Assembly (NCBI RefSeq): GCF_000346505.1
Contig: NZ_ANOH01000095.1
Location: 1 to 64,000 of the forward strand
Length of the DNA: 64,000 nt
Direction: 5' to 3'
Source of the DNA: Aporhodopirellula sallentina SM41
GTDB taxonomy: Bacteria; Planctomycetota; Planctomycetia; Pirellulales; Pirellulaceae
Part shown: positions 17,101 to 25,897 of the stretch, piece by piece
How positions within the stretch are numbered: the first letter of the stretch is position 1
Layout of the letters: the number at the start of each line of letters is the position of its first letter
The notes under the pieces: model-generated
Told to the model about the DNA's origin: nothing
Databases searched by the model: none
Seen by the model: only the letters and a program-made list of their open reading frames with translations
Program-made: the position numbers and the translations under genes

Positions 17101-17999
17101 CCGCAGTGGCGGGCAGCGAAGTTGTCCTGCTAGGGACCAACAGCACATGGGACAATTTCAACGGGTTCGCCAACAGCACGTTCGACTTCAATGAACCGCC
17201 CGCCGGCGAACTGCCTGACGGTTCCTACCTCGAAGACTTTATTCCGAGTGACAGTGAGTCGCACACCATCGGCGCTCTCGCGTTTGGCACCGATGGCAAT
17301 TTGTTCGTTTCGATTGGTGACGGGGCGAGCTACAACCGCGTCGACGTTCGTGCCGATCGGGTTCAGGACATCGATAGTCTTTCGGGCAAGGTTCTCCGGA
17401 TTGATCCGATCACCGGTGAAGGGCTGACCGACAACCCATTTTTCAACGGCGATGCGGACGCTAACCGCAGCAAGGTGTATCAGCTCGGACTGAGAAATCC
17501 ATTCCGCATGTCCGTGGATCCTGAAACCGGGCAACTCTATGTCGGTGATGTGGGTTGGACAAAATGGGAAGAGATCAACGCGGCCGGACCGGGTGCGAAC
17601 TTTGGATGGCCGTTCTACGAGGGCGGCAGTGGAGTGAGCGAGGTCAACACGCGTTACCGTGATACCCCAGAGGGTCAGGCATTCTTTTCTCAGAGCATCG
17701 ATGTCGAAGCGTCCATCTACGGACTGAATCACCAGGTGGACGGCATCAACGCAATCGTGATGGGTGACGTCTACCGCGGCGACTTCTATGGCGAAGTGTT
17801 TGATGGCGACATCTTCTTCAATGATCTCGGCCAGGGGATTGTTCGTCATGCGTCGATCGATGCCAACGGAAACGTTACCGACGTGCAAACTTTCGTAACC
17901 GGTGCAAACGTTGTCGTCGCGATCAGCCAAGGACCGGACGGGATTCTGCATTACGTCGACCTTGACGACGGCCGCATCGGACGCTGGGAACTGATCTAG
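14160..17999 (+). CDS. Giant surface protein: LEPR-XLL, DUF4347, two CBM-like domains, Calx-beta, lectin, PQQ sugar dehydrogenase-like
   Basis: 1279 aa from the ATG at 14160; TTG 14139 and ATG 14211 are alternatives. The N-terminus has the planctomycete LEPR-XLL motif, L-E-P-R-R-M-L-A (about 47-54). Next come a DUF4347 domain (about 90-255: I-H-I-L-S-H-G-D-S-G, I-L-I-Y-G-C-K-V-A), two similar CBM60-like domains (about 262-385 and 393-510, sharing A-A-G-S and W-N-N), a Calx-beta domain (about 520-620), an L-type-lectin-like domain (about 635-850: G-A-D-G-L-T-F-T-I-Q, A-I-E-F-D-T) and a glucose/sorbosone dehydrogenase-like propeller (about 860-1279: L-R-N-P-F-R-M-S-V-D, V-G-D-V-G-W, N-F-G-W-P). 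It is probably exported and cell-surface bound, with sugar binding and possible sugar oxidation. Domain edges are by eye. Confidence 0.88.
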   Translation: MSGSVMPPKITHTLATGMKPSILRRRSRDQKPLELQRQNHWSLAHLEPRRMLAGDAGAEVAAAVDSAPTSTDVSGSEHAESSPKATLQAETAAREIAFVDSEVAVSEQIDAWVRDGVELVIVDSSSDAVMQMDAAIQKRSAISAIHILSHGDSGRLMIGDQLIDAERLKSHAGMLRSWAERLTDDADILIYGCKVAAGSEGERFVQMLARHTGADVAASSDVTGSDRFRGDWDLEVTTGAIEANLLASAKDLNRFTTTLPITVFAAGSTGEEQMQLEIDGTIVQTWNNVAGDAEAGVFQEFTYNGGADATADQVRVIFSNDAYEPSLDLDRNLRVDRVVVNGNTVQSEDPLVFGTGTWLPDDGISPGYRQSEWIHGNGYFQYYDNSELPSSISIYAAGSENTERMELWIDGTLANTWNNIGGDADAREFVRYDYTATSQVSIDQVKIVFSNDLYENDGEIDRNLRVDKVVIDGAVYETEAPDVFSTGTYQDDEISPGYKQAETLHINGYFQYGSALNPGVISLQTSNVNVDEDAGTVSIEVIRSGGSDGEVTVDYETQEGTATDGADFVGQQGTLTFENGQTSQNIVIALSNDNTIESNEAFNVTIDNVTGGATLLVPRTATVTIVDDEVELPSYSNFNSVAGLQLNGDARRTGNALELTTDNLNRAGSAFFTSPIKLDQNASFRSAFSFEITGGGGPNGADGLTFTIQNDPREADAVGANGGRLGYEGIENSVAIEFDTYRNGDLEVNANHVSIISGTIFDSLRTAIPDVDLNDGGRYYVWVDYNGVSDNLSVFLSSTPDKPALALMKATVDLGTIVGDTGYVGFTAGTGGLDNSHRIRNWSLDQQAPALDPPAEQPDTVYSLTLASGLNQPTAIDWLPDGTMLIAEKGGVVKARVGESVSSTPFIDISTMVNGTRDRGLLDIAVHPDFENNPYVYLLFTYDPPEVYNQAAGTLAGPNGNGNRAGRLIRVTADVDNGYHTAVAGSEVVLLGTNSTWDNFNGFANSTFDFNEPPAGELPDGSYLEDFIPSDSESHTIGALAFGTDGNLFVSIGDGASYNRVDVRADRVQDIDSLSGKVLRIDPITGEGLTDNPFFNGDADANRSKVYQLGLRNPFRMSVDPETGQLYVGDVGWTKWEEINAAGPGANFGWPFYEGGSGVSEVNTRYRDTPEGQAFFSQSIDVEASIYGLNHQVDGINAIVMGDVYRGDFYGEVFDGDIFFNDLGQGIVRHASIDANGNVTDVQTFVTGANVVVAISQGPDGILHYVDLDDGRIGRWELI

Positions 18000-18611
18000 C
18001 AGCCGTGCATACGTCGACGCGTCTTCTTCATCCGGTCGATTGAAACGAAAGATGGATGAGGCACGCAGTCTCGTTCGGTAATATTTTCATTTCCGAACGA
18101 CGTGACTTTGACGCAAAAACAGGCATTTACTGAGGCAACTCGGACGCGTGAGGTGTTTCCGCCGGAGCGTGATCCTTGCCCGGCGTGTTGACACTGCCTA
18201 TTAATTGACTGACGCCAAAGACGTTCGGCCCACTCGCCACGGAGCGAGTGAATGTGTTTCACGATTCCGTTTGTGAAACACGAAGGAGTGCCGGACTCTT
18301 TCTCAGTGCACAGGATGCACTAGCAGATCCGAAAGGTCGCCCGTCCGCCGGTGAAGATTGATTCACGACCGGCTCGGGCGAATTCGTTCGCAAAAATCTT
18401 GAGACAGAGTGATGACACTTCCGTCTCTTGATCACCCTAACCCGCTCGATCGTACCACCTAAGGTCGGCTGATTCGGGTTAGTGGAAATGGAACGATTTT
18501 TTTTCGGCGCGGTTTTTTGACCGGGCACCAATCGTGACCTAAGTTTGCTCAGCCGCGTCTTCTCGAGTGTCGATTTCGCGGCCGTCCCCCTGTGCCCAGA
18601 CACTCCAATGG
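18000..18611. other. Intergenic region with a perfect 9-bp hairpin
   Basis: Only one structured element stands out in this roughly 600-bp gap: gtgtttcac (18254-18262) pairs with gtgaaacac (18273-18281) around a 10-base loop. It has no T-tract. Long minus-strand frames here have low-complexity translations and are rejected as genes. Confidence 0.55.
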
Positions 18612-20312
18612 ATGTTCCGTATGGATTTGTTGTCAAGCGTATTGTGTCGTCGTTCGCGTCGAGTTTACCGCGCCGGGATCGTGCTGGGTTCGTTGGTTCT
18701 GTTTTCCACGATCCAACTCGCACCGGTGGCGTCTGCCCACGCTGCGGATTCTGCGTCCGGCGGTGTTGCGACACAAAACATTGACGGCCAATCGGCTCGC
18801 GATCGCTTGCTCGAAGACGGCCTCGCTCTTGAGCGTGCCGGTCAGTGGGGCGATGCGATCGACCACTACGACTCTGCAACTCGGGCTTATCCGGAAGATC
18901 GGATTTTGTATCAACGGTTGTTGATCAGCCGTTTGCACTTCGACGTCCGACGTCGCTACGAAGACAAAACCTATCTCGCGAGTGTTCGCGACATGAGCAC
19001 TTCGCAGACGTTGGATTTATACAGCGAAATCCTCGCGAACCTGCAAACGCATTACGTGGAAACGATCGAGTGGTCGCGAGTCCTGCTGCACGGCACCGCA
19101 GCGTTGGAAGTCGCGTTGACCGAACCTGCCTTCGTTGACCGTGTTGTCGGAGCCGACAAGCACGAACGTATCGAAGCGTTTCGCCAAGCGATCCATCATC
19201 GCATCGCCGAACGATCGACGCAGAGCCGTTTCGATCTGCGTTCGACGGTCGGCTTGGTCGCCAGCATGGCACACGAGGAGCTCGGCATTTCCGGCACCGC
19301 GACGGTGCTGGAATACGTCAGCGGTGCGGTCTCGACGCTCGACACCTACACCCGCCTGTTGTCGCCCGGTCAACTCGATGAAATGTTCTCGACGATCGAA
19401 GGTAACTTCGTCGGCTTGGGCGTGGAGTTGAAATCGGCAGACAATTCGTTGTTGATCCTTTCGGTGATCCCAGGCGGCCCTGCGGCTGAAGCCGGGATCG
19501 TTGCCGGTGATCGGATCTTGGCGGTCGGCTCGAACCGTGCCGACGAAAAGGATCCGGACTACATCGCCGACTTGCTGCGTGGACCGGAAGGCACCGCGGC
19601 ACGATTGACGATCCTCCGTGCCGATCAGACGCAACGTGAAGTGTCCGTTACCCGTCGCCGTGTCGATGTGCCTTGTGTGGAAAACGTTCACATCGTCGAC
19701 CGTGCCAACGGCATCGGCTACTTCCGCCTGACCAACTTCCAAAAGACGACTCCGCGTGAAGTCGAACAGGCGTTGTGGGCGTTGCACCGTGACGGGATGC
19801 GATCGCTGATCATGGACCTGCGGGACAACCCAGGCGGTCTGCTGTCCGCCGCAGTGGAAGTCGCGGATCGGTTCATGAGTAACGGACGAATCGTGACAAC
19901 CCGTGGCCGAAACGCTCGCGAGAACTTTGACTACGCCGCACATCGCCCCAACACTTGGGACGTCCCAATGGTGGTCTTGATCGACCGCAACAGTGCGAGT
20001 GCCAGCGAGATTTTCTCGGGAGCGATCCACGACAGCGAACGCGGTGCGGTCATCGGGGAAACCAGTTACGGCAAAGGCAGCGTGCAGGGCATCTTCCGGA
20101 TGCAGTCGGCCCGGTTCGGGTTGTGCCTGACGACGGCGAAGTTCTACTCGCCGAGCGGAAAGGCAATCAGCCGCAACGGTGTCGAACCCAACATCGTTGT
20201 CCCACCAACCTACATCGCCGCTCGCCCCGACGACCAGGGACGACTAACCACCGAACTGGATGACTCGGTCCTGCAAAAAGCAATCGAGCACCTCAGTGCC
20301 GCCGGATTCTAA
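18612..20312 (+). CDS. S41-family carboxyl-terminal processing protease (CtpA-like)
   Basis: From the ATG at 18612 the product is 566 aa with an N-terminal signal segment (A-G-I-V-L-G-S-L-V-L-F-S-T-I) ending near A-H-A-A-D. A TPR-like stretch (about 60-110) and an N-terminal helical region precede a PDZ domain at about 255-345 (G-V-E-L-K, V-I-P-G-G-P-A-A-E-A-G-I). The S41 core follows: G-Y-F-R-L-T-N-F, L-I-M-D-L-R-D-N-P-G-G-L-L, then the serine region N-S-A-S-A-S-E-I-F and the lysine region Y-G-K-G-S-V-Q. The Ser/Lys dyad is present. It is expected to process or degrade proteins in the periplasm. In-frame starts at 18567 and 18621 are alternatives. Confidence 0.93.
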   Translation: MFRMDLLSSVLCRRSRRVYRAGIVLGSLVLFSTIQLAPVASAHAADSASGGVATQNIDGQSARDRLLEDGLALERAGQWGDAIDHYDSATRAYPEDRILYQRLLISRLHFDVRRRYEDKTYLASVRDMSTSQTLDLYSEILANLQTHYVETIEWSRVLLHGTAALEVALTEPAFVDRVVGADKHERIEAFRQAIHHRIAERSTQSRFDLRSTVGLVASMAHEELGISGTATVLEYVSGAVSTLDTYTRLLSPGQLDEMFSTIEGNFVGLGVELKSADNSLLILSVIPGGPAAEAGIVAGDRILAVGSNRADEKDPDYIADLLRGPEGTAARLTILRADQTQREVSVTRRRVDVPCVENVHIVDRANGIGYFRLTNFQKTTPREVEQALWALHRDGMRSLIMDLRDNPGGLLSAAVEVADRFMSNGRIVTTRGRNARENFDYAAHRPNTWDVPMVVLIDRNSASASEIFSGAIHDSERGAVIGETSYGKGSVQGIFRMQSARFGLCLTTAKFYSPSGKAISRNGVEPNIVVPPTYIAARPDDQGRLTTELDDSVLQKAIEHLSAAGF

Positions 20313-20348
20313 GTCGCACCAACGTTTGACCTTGGCGGAAAAACAAAA

Positions 20349-20433
20349 ACGCAAAGACGCAGAGAAAAAGACACAGGACAGACGCAGCAGCATCTCCCTT
20401 GCGTCCCTGCGTCTTAGCGACTTCGCGTTAAAA
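20349..20433. repeat. Palindromic dispersed repeat, copy 1 (left of GxxExxY gene)
   Basis: acgcaaagacgcag at the left and ctgcgtcttagcgacttcgcg at the right form a long imperfect hairpin. A direct, diverged copy lies at 20887-20963, on the other side of the GxxExxY gene. Confidence 0.75.
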
Positions 20434-20494
20434 CAACTTCCCACCTAGCGTTAGCCGCGATTCCATAGCAATGCAACGTTAGCGAACCGATCGA

Positions 20495-20873
20495 TGACTG
20501 AGAACGAGATCAGCAAATCGATCGTCTCTTGGCTATCGAAGTGCATCGCACCTTGGGCGGTCCTGGTTTGCTCGAATCAGTCTACGAAGAAGCCCTAGCG
20601 TATGAATTGCCTCAACACGGTTGCAATGTTCGTCGACAGGTTCCCTCTCCGATCCAATACAAAGACGTCACGCTTGCGACGCCCTTGAAGATCGACTTGA
20701 TCGTCAACGACCTCGTGATTGTCGAATGCAAAGCCGTCACGCAGTACAATCCAATCTTTGCAACTCAGCTACTGACGTACCTACGATTGAGGAAACTCAA
20801 ACTGGGCCTAGTCATCAACTTCGGCAAAAAGCTCGTCAAAGACGGAATCCACCGTGTCGTGAACGACCTGTGA
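20495..20873 (+). pseudogene. GxxExxY-family protein with an N-terminal frameshift
   Basis: The main frame reads A-I-E-V-H-R-T-L-G-G-P-G-L-L-E-S-V-Y-E-E-A-L, the defining G-x-x-E-x-x-Y block, then K-I-D-L-I-V-N-D-L-V-I-V-E-C-K-A-V, a PD-(D/E)xK-nuclease-like core, and ends near N-D-L. The usual N-terminus (M-T-E-N-E-I-S-K-S-I-V) is present from ATG 20495 but in another frame; one base appears to be missing near 20528. The intact reading would be about 126 aa. Translation from TTG 20529 would give a truncated 114-aa form. The gene is embedded between two palindromic repeats, which hints at a mobile cassette. The family function is not established. Confidence 0.75.
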
Positions 20874-20886
20874 GACTCCACACCAC

Positions 20887-20963
20887 AAAGACGCAAACGT
20901 AAATCCACAGACACGCCAGTCTCATCTTCGCGTCCCTGCGTCTTAGCGACTTTGCGTTAAAAA
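20887..20963. repeat. Palindromic dispersed repeat, copy 2 (right of GxxExxY gene)
   Basis: The segment aaagacgcaaacg ... cgcgtccctgcgtcttagcg ... tttgcgtt matches copy 1 at 20349 in the same orientation, most strongly in its right arm. Confidence 0.75.
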
Positions 20964-21030
20964 CACCTACCACAACCCTACGTTTCCGCCCCCGAGCAAC
21001 GACGGATAGGCTGTCATTGAGTCTGTGAAG

Positions 21031-21065
21031 TTAAAGCGCAGAGACGCTACGGCGCAAAGAAAAAA
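21031..21065. repeat. Partial copy of the cgcaaagacgcag repeat
   Basis: ttaaagcgcagagacgctac followed by ggcgcaaagaaaaaag resembles one arm of the repeats at 20349 and 20887. It is followed by a gccgg...ccggc stem-loop (21065-21114). Confidence 0.45.
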
Positions 21066-21144
21066 GCCGGAGTTGCCAGGCTTCGGGGCACTGAAGTCTG
21101 ACAACATCCGGCTTCGAACGTTTTCGGCGGAAAGCAATTCCGCG

Positions 21145-21606
21145 TTAGCTCGACTTGCGAACCGGTTCGCCACTCATTGAAGCGTGAGCGGCTGGGGTGT
21201 CGCGGAGTAATTTGGTGTACTCGTCGACGCCTTCTTGTTCTTCGAGCAGGATGTCTTCGAGGAACACGACGAGGCTGCGATGAGGTTCGGCGAGCTCGAG
21301 GGCCTTGGTATACATTTCGACTGCTTTGGCTTCGAACGCGAGACTGAACTCGAGCACTTCGCGAAGGTCTTTGCTCTGTTTGATCTCGTTACGCGTGGCG
21401 ACGGGCACTCCGCCGAGTGCGGAGATTTTCTCACCGACCAATCTCGCGTGTTTGAACGATTCTTTTGCATCGCCTTCAAACTTCGGCGCGTAAACTTCTC
21501 GCCACAATCCTTCGATGATGAAGGAAGCTTGCGAGTACTGAGCGACGCCGGTCCACTCGTGCTTCAAGATTTCGTTGAGACAATCGATCAGGGCTTCGTT
21601 GGCCAT
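21145..21606 (-). CDS. Ferritin-like (bacterioferritin-type) four-helix protein
   Basis: A 153-aa protein opening M-A-N-E-A-L-I-D-C-L-N-E-I-L-K-H-E-W. The carboxylate/His pattern fits a ferritin-like di-iron bundle: E17, E49 and H53 in E-S-F-K-H-A-R, a Glu in F-E-A-K-A-V-E-M-Y, and E-E in L-L-E-E-Q-E-G-V-D-E. The last iron-ligand motif reads EEQE where bacterioferritins have ExxH, so the site may be modified. No haem Met can be assigned. Likely role: cytoplasmic iron storage or oxidative-stress protection. It stands alone, between the repeat cluster and a 445-bp gap. Confidence 0.85.
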   Translation of the reverse strand: MANEALIDCLNEILKHEWTGVAQYSQASFIIEGLWREVYAPKFEGDAKESFKHARLVGEKISALGGVPVATRNEIKQSKDLREVLEFSLAFEAKAVEMYTKALELAEPHRSLVVFLEDILLEEQEGVDEYTKLLRDTPAAHASMSGEPVRKSS

Positions 21607-22051
21607 GGCGTTTTCTTTCGATTAGGGGGTGAGTGACGAGGTTGTGATTGGGGATGTCGGTTCGCGTGCAACGGCTACAGCGAAACGGCGTGCGGAGCTG
21701 GCAATCGCCCGCGGCCGGTTTCAGTGCCGGTAATTGCATTGTGAAACGATGGCTAGGATTGTGACACGGTGGAAAGGGTTTTCTCCACCACCGTCGACTC
21801 TTGCGAGGGGCGGACGTCCCACACGAGCGTCAATCTATCTTTTTACGCGGCGAGCATCCAGTGCATCGCTTCGCCCAAACACGCCGCTTCGACGATCAAA
21901 GCGGAGCGAGCAGTTCGACGCGTCCGATCCTGTAGCTGAATTCGCCAGGATCCACGGCACCGAAGTCTGGCGGCATCGATTACATCAGTTTGGCGACATC
22001 GACTACTTCGTTTTCAAAGACGCGCCAAACAGCCGCTGAATTTCGATGTTG
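21607..22051. other. Intergenic region upstream of the ferritin-like gene
   Basis: About 445 bp between the ferritin start and the stop of the minus-strand gene at 22052. A 101-codon plus-strand frame (21734-22039) is Arg/Ser-rich and is not accepted as a gene. No clear promoter was identified. Confidence 0.45.
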
Positions 22052-24982
22052 CTAATTCGATGCCGTTTCGAGCGGACGCAGCAACGAGGCTGGATTGGCG
22101 GTCGTTTCCCAAGTCCGAATTTGGATATTGTCGATGATCGCTTCGCCACCGCCGATGACCTCCATCATGACATGCACGACGGAATTCTTGCCGACCTGTC
22201 GAAACAGGGTGACGGGCGTCCATTGCGGTTGATCGTTGACCAGGACCCCCATTTGCTGAGTTCCGATCGAATCGTAGATCAGTAGCCCTTGATGCGGGTT
22301 CGCGAACCCGAGCGTTCGAACGACGGCATCGATCCGCACGACGCCTTCTTCCTGCAGCCGAACTGCGGGACTGCGGACCATCAGGCACGTGCCCTCGTAA
22401 CCTCCCGGCAACGGATCACTCCCGCGAGGCGTTACCCGAAGACGCAGAGCTCCATTGCCCGAAAACGCGCCCCGGTGAATCAACGTCGCCTCCGCTTCGG
22501 CCCACTTCGCGTGACGTCGTCCGAGAGTCCACCCCTCTCGCGCCAATGCATCACGATCGCCGAGATGCCCGCCACGCTCAAAGTCGCCGCCAGCGATCCG
22601 GTTCACGCCCCAACGCGATCGCAACCCCAATTGATTTGCGACCGAAGGAGCGAACGTTGCCAAATCATCGACCGGCGTTTTCAACAGCGGCGACCAAGCC
22701 ACCTGCGTTTCGAAGTCGCCAACGATCGTCGGTGGACTGCTGATGAAACGCTGTGAAGATGACTCAGGCGTCGTTGGCAGGGATTGCGAATGAGTATGAA
22801 CGTCGTCGAGCAACGCGTCCTGCAACATCCAGTCACTCTTGGCGCACCACGCGTCGGCTCGCCGTGACATGCGAAGCGAAGCTTCCGATTGGCCACTGCG
22901 GACGAGTTGTTCGGCGCTCTCCAAAGACGCCGCTGCGACTTGGAGCAAATCATTCGGTGCCGCCCGTGATACAACGCGTGCGGCGACGGCTTGTGTCCAC
23001 GCGTTCTCACTGCGACGGATCGCCTCACTCGTCAATTGCCAACGGTCCATCGCGGCTTGGCGGGCGAAACGTTTCGCGGAGCTCGCGATTTTACCCGCTT
23101 CGGAAATCTCGTCACTGATCGCGATCACCTCCACGACATCTGGCGACACGATCGGAACAACGGTGCCACCCATTGTTGTTTGAGGTGTCAGGCGTTCGGC
23201 GGAAAAATGCGTCAGTCGCCAAATCAGTTTGCCTTCATCAGACGGCGGGAGACGAATTCCGATCGATTTGCCGTCGCCGGCGATGGCCGAATCGCCGCGT
23301 CCCATGACGCTCGTCAAAATCAGGAGCGTTGTCGGCCCACTGCTGACGCGGTGAGCGAAATACAGCGGACGGTCGGAGTCGACGTCATGAATCAGTTCCC
23401 CCTGCGGATCGGTTAACCCGCCGTTGACCCATTGCTCGAGTGCGGCGGTGAAGCGGTTGACGAACGACAGCGACATCGCGCGGTTCTGTTGCAACGGCGT
23501 GCCGCCCGAGAGCGGCGTGGTCGAACGAATCAGGATCGCATCAGGGGCGTCCCCAAGTGCGTCGGCGATCTGACGCCACATCCCGTGCCACCGGAAACCG
23601 TTTCGCCCTGGCGTGCCAATCCGAGCGGCGATGGCGTCGGTCTGCAGCGAAGCGACATGATTGGCCATCCCGGAGATGCCGACCGCCATCGGCTTTCCGT
23701 TGGTGCGGATCGACTGTTGTGCACGGAATGCTTTGGTCGCCGCGGTTGAGAGGTTTCTGACACGCGGCGGAGCGTCGAGCACGACCGCGTCGAGCATCGC
23801 CGAGTATTCCCGGAACGATTCCACCGGGCACCCCACCAGCGGTCGTTGCCATCGAGCAGGCATTCGCCGCAGCCTGCGAACATCTTCGGAGTGCTCCCAG
23901 GTGTTGGACGAATCCATCGGGCGGTCACCTCCGACGATCCATCCGGCGACCGGTTCGAGCAACGGAGCGAGCGATTCGTCCGGCGAGGAAGGTGCGGGGG
24001 CGTAGATCTTCATCCGCGCCGCGATCGCTTCGGAAAGGATCGACGCGTTGGGCGGTTGTGACATCCAAACGCTGTCGAACCCCAGTGAACGAACCCATGC
24101 GAGCGGTTCGCCGTTGTGCTGCAGAATCCTCGTCACACGTCCGGGCGGGAACGCCACCGCAGGCAATCCCGTCGAGGGGGTCAACCGATTCGCGTCATAC
24201 GAGGTCACGTACGGATTGGGGACACTCAACATTTTTTGCGATCCCGAGTCACCGCCCGAAATCGATGTTCCGGCCGCGCGCGTGATCGCTGACTTGCCTG
24301 ATGCATGGGCCGCGGCAAGGTCATCGATCAGAGGCACCATCGCCTCGATCCGCAGTTGATCCAAACGCAGCGTATGATTGCCCGGTCCGCCATAGGCATT
24401 GATCACCACCGCGTCGACGTACGGTGATGAAACGTCGGAGCGTGCACCGAATTGGTTGCGCAGGGCCACACGTTTGAGTTTTAGGTCGCCTTCGATATCA
24501 CTGATACCGAGCCGTTGAAACTCGCCGATGTGCTCGTACGACGAACCATACACCAGCAACGCAGCGGGACGTTTCGTTTCTGGATCTATCACATACGGGA
24601 ACCGAACGCGAAATCCGATTTGGATCCCCCGGCTAAGTCCCTTGACCGAAAGGGTCGCTGTCAACGCATCAATCGGACGCACCGGTTCGATCGGGTAAAC
24701 CAAGACAGCTTTCGTGCCATGGGACATCAACATCGTGATTGTTTCACAACGACCGCCGTCGGCCCCCGGATCGTTTGCGTGGCCCTGCTCGGTGATCCGC
24801 GCGTCGCAGTCGTTTTCGTCGAGTGACCACCGTGGCGGATAGGCATCGAGCGGGTCGATTAACTGTCCCTTTGCGACCGCAGAAAAAACAAACGCCGTCG
24901 CCAAGATTGCGAGCAGCCCCGGCCACACGCGAGGGCCACGCGTGGGCTTCGGCTGAACAGTTTTCCTACCCGGCACAGCCAT
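22052..24982 (-). CDS. Large exported hypothetical protein
   Basis: 976 aa from the ATG at 24982; an upstream in-frame start at 25063 gives extra residues ahead of the signal and is less likely. The N-terminus has a basic stretch and a hydrophobic helix (W-P-G-L-L-A-I-L-A-T-A-F-V-F-S-A-V-A-K-G). A beta-sandwich-like domain (about 40-230), a middle region with G-F-D-S-V-W-M-S-Q and A-G-W-I-V-G-G-D that resembles a TIM-barrel scaffold, and a helical segment (A-E-Q-L-V-R-S-G-Q) follow. The C-terminal CBM-like domain (N-R-I-A-G-G-D-F-E-R-G to I-I-D-N-I-Q-I-R) recalls carbohydrate-binding folds. No catalytic motif was recognised. Confidence 0.75.
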   Translation of the reverse strand: MAVPGRKTVQPKPTRGPRVWPGLLAILATAFVFSAVAKGQLIDPLDAYPPRWSLDENDCDARITEQGHANDPGADGGRCETITMLMSHGTKAVLVYPIEPVRPIDALTATLSVKGLSRGIQIGFRVRFPYVIDPETKRPAALLVYGSSYEHIGEFQRLGISDIEGDLKLKRVALRNQFGARSDVSSPYVDAVVINAYGGPGNHTLRLDQLRIEAMVPLIDDLAAAHASGKSAITRAAGTSISGGDSGSQKMLSVPNPYVTSYDANRLTPSTGLPAVAFPPGRVTRILQHNGEPLAWVRSLGFDSVWMSQPPNASILSEAIAARMKIYAPAPSSPDESLAPLLEPVAGWIVGGDRPMDSSNTWEHSEDVRRLRRMPARWQRPLVGCPVESFREYSAMLDAVVLDAPPRVRNLSTAATKAFRAQQSIRTNGKPMAVGISGMANHVASLQTDAIAARIGTPGRNGFRWHGMWRQIADALGDAPDAILIRSTTPLSGGTPLQQNRAMSLSFVNRFTAALEQWVNGGLTDPQGELIHDVDSDRPLYFAHRVSSGPTTLLILTSVMGRGDSAIAGDGKSIGIRLPPSDEGKLIWRLTHFSAERLTPQTTMGGTVVPIVSPDVVEVIAISDEISEAGKIASSAKRFARQAAMDRWQLTSEAIRRSENAWTQAVAARVVSRAAPNDLLQVAAASLESAEQLVRSGQSEASLRMSRRADAWCAKSDWMLQDALLDDVHTHSQSLPTTPESSSQRFISSPPTIVGDFETQVAWSPLLKTPVDDLATFAPSVANQLGLRSRWGVNRIAGGDFERGGHLGDRDALAREGWTLGRRHAKWAEAEATLIHRGAFSGNGALRLRVTPRGSDPLPGGYEGTCLMVRSPAVRLQEEGVVRIDAVVRTLGFANPHQGLLIYDSIGTQQMGVLVNDQPQWTPVTLFRQVGKNSVVHVMMEVIGGGEAIIDNIQIRTWETTANPASLLRPLETASN

Positions 24983-25461
24983 GTCGGCAAAGTCCACCAA
25001 ATGGTTTGGAAGAGGCATTGATCGTTGACCCGAGCACTCGCGGGCGGAACAATCCCTTCGCACGCAGAATGCTGTCGGAGCGAAGTCAACCGATCACCAC
25101 GACGCCACCGGAGGCTGGCACGAGAAACTCTCTCGCGAAGCACCAATGTGGCGGACAAACAACGACATGTTGCTTTTTCGCACCGACGATCAAATTCGAA
25201 CTAAAATGAGACCTAAGTCCTTCTGGTATCAAGTTTTGGGTCCGCCGTCCAGGCTGATCCGACGTTGCTTCCAGACAACGTTGCGTTTTCGCAACAGAAC
25301 ACACCAAATCACGTAAGTCCATTACAGGAAACGACTTACGGAGATTCGACGAGGTGCCTCAGTGAAGTGGCATCGTGAATGCAATGGATGGCTATCAATC
25401 AAGAACAACACGGCCGTCGCCGACACGCCGGCACGAAACTTTCCAGCAGAAAGAACTGATC
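24983..25461. other. Divergent intergenic region
   Basis: A 479-bp gap between the large minus-strand gene and the small plus-strand gene at 25462. It includes a short hairpin, gttgcg-tttt-cgcaac (about 25281-25296). No convincing gene is present. Confidence 0.45.
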
Positions 25462-25749
25462 ATGACCAAGATTGCCGCCACCCAAGCGAAACTCACCGAC
25501 GAAACCCCTGTGGAACTGCAAGAAATGGCTGCCGCCATCGAAGCCCTTCCGCAACGTTACCGTGATTCGGTCGCTCCCGCATTGGCCCGCGTGATCGAGT
25601 GCAGCACCCGTCGTCGTCGGATTTTGAACCTCGTCCAAGAAGCTCTCTCGCAGTTGCGTCTGGACATGAAGTATCTGATCTTCGACCTCGAAGCGACCCG
25701 CCGCGAACGGGATCAATACAAAGAAATGCTCGAAAAGGACCAATCCTAG
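25462..25749 (+). CDS. Small helical hypothetical protein
   Basis: From the ATG at 25462 the product is 95 aa. It is largely helical and charged: V-E-L-Q-E-M-A-A-A-I-E-A-L-P, then E-C-S-T-R-R-R-R-I-L-N-L-V-Q-E-A-L, then a coiled-coil-like tail (D-L-E-A-T-R-R-E-R-D-Q-Y-K-E-M-L). No signal peptide is seen. An in-frame ATG at 25375 would add 29 residues of low quality. A strong intrinsic terminator lies about 150 bp downstream, so it is probably a monocistronic gene. The family is not recognised; a DNA- or RNA-binding role is only a guess. Confidence 0.7.
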   Translation: MTKIAATQAKLTDETPVELQEMAAAIEALPQRYRDSVAPALARVIECSTRRRRILNLVQEALSQLRLDMKYLIFDLEATRRERDQYKEMLEKDQS

Positions 25750-25897
25750 GCCTCCGGCTCCCGAGCACCCCCGACCGCCAGCCACCAAAGCTCCGGCCCC
25801 GCGAATACTCACCCTCGAGTGAGCCATTTCGACGGCCAGAATTCGAATCAATTGGCTGCATGCGGCTCCTCGCAGGCAAGCCCACACACGCCCCAAC

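Noticed and set aside
21734-22039. 101-codon plus-strand frame before the large minus-strand gene
   Set aside because: Arg/Ser-rich low-complexity translation, no ribosome-binding site, and part of an intergenic region.
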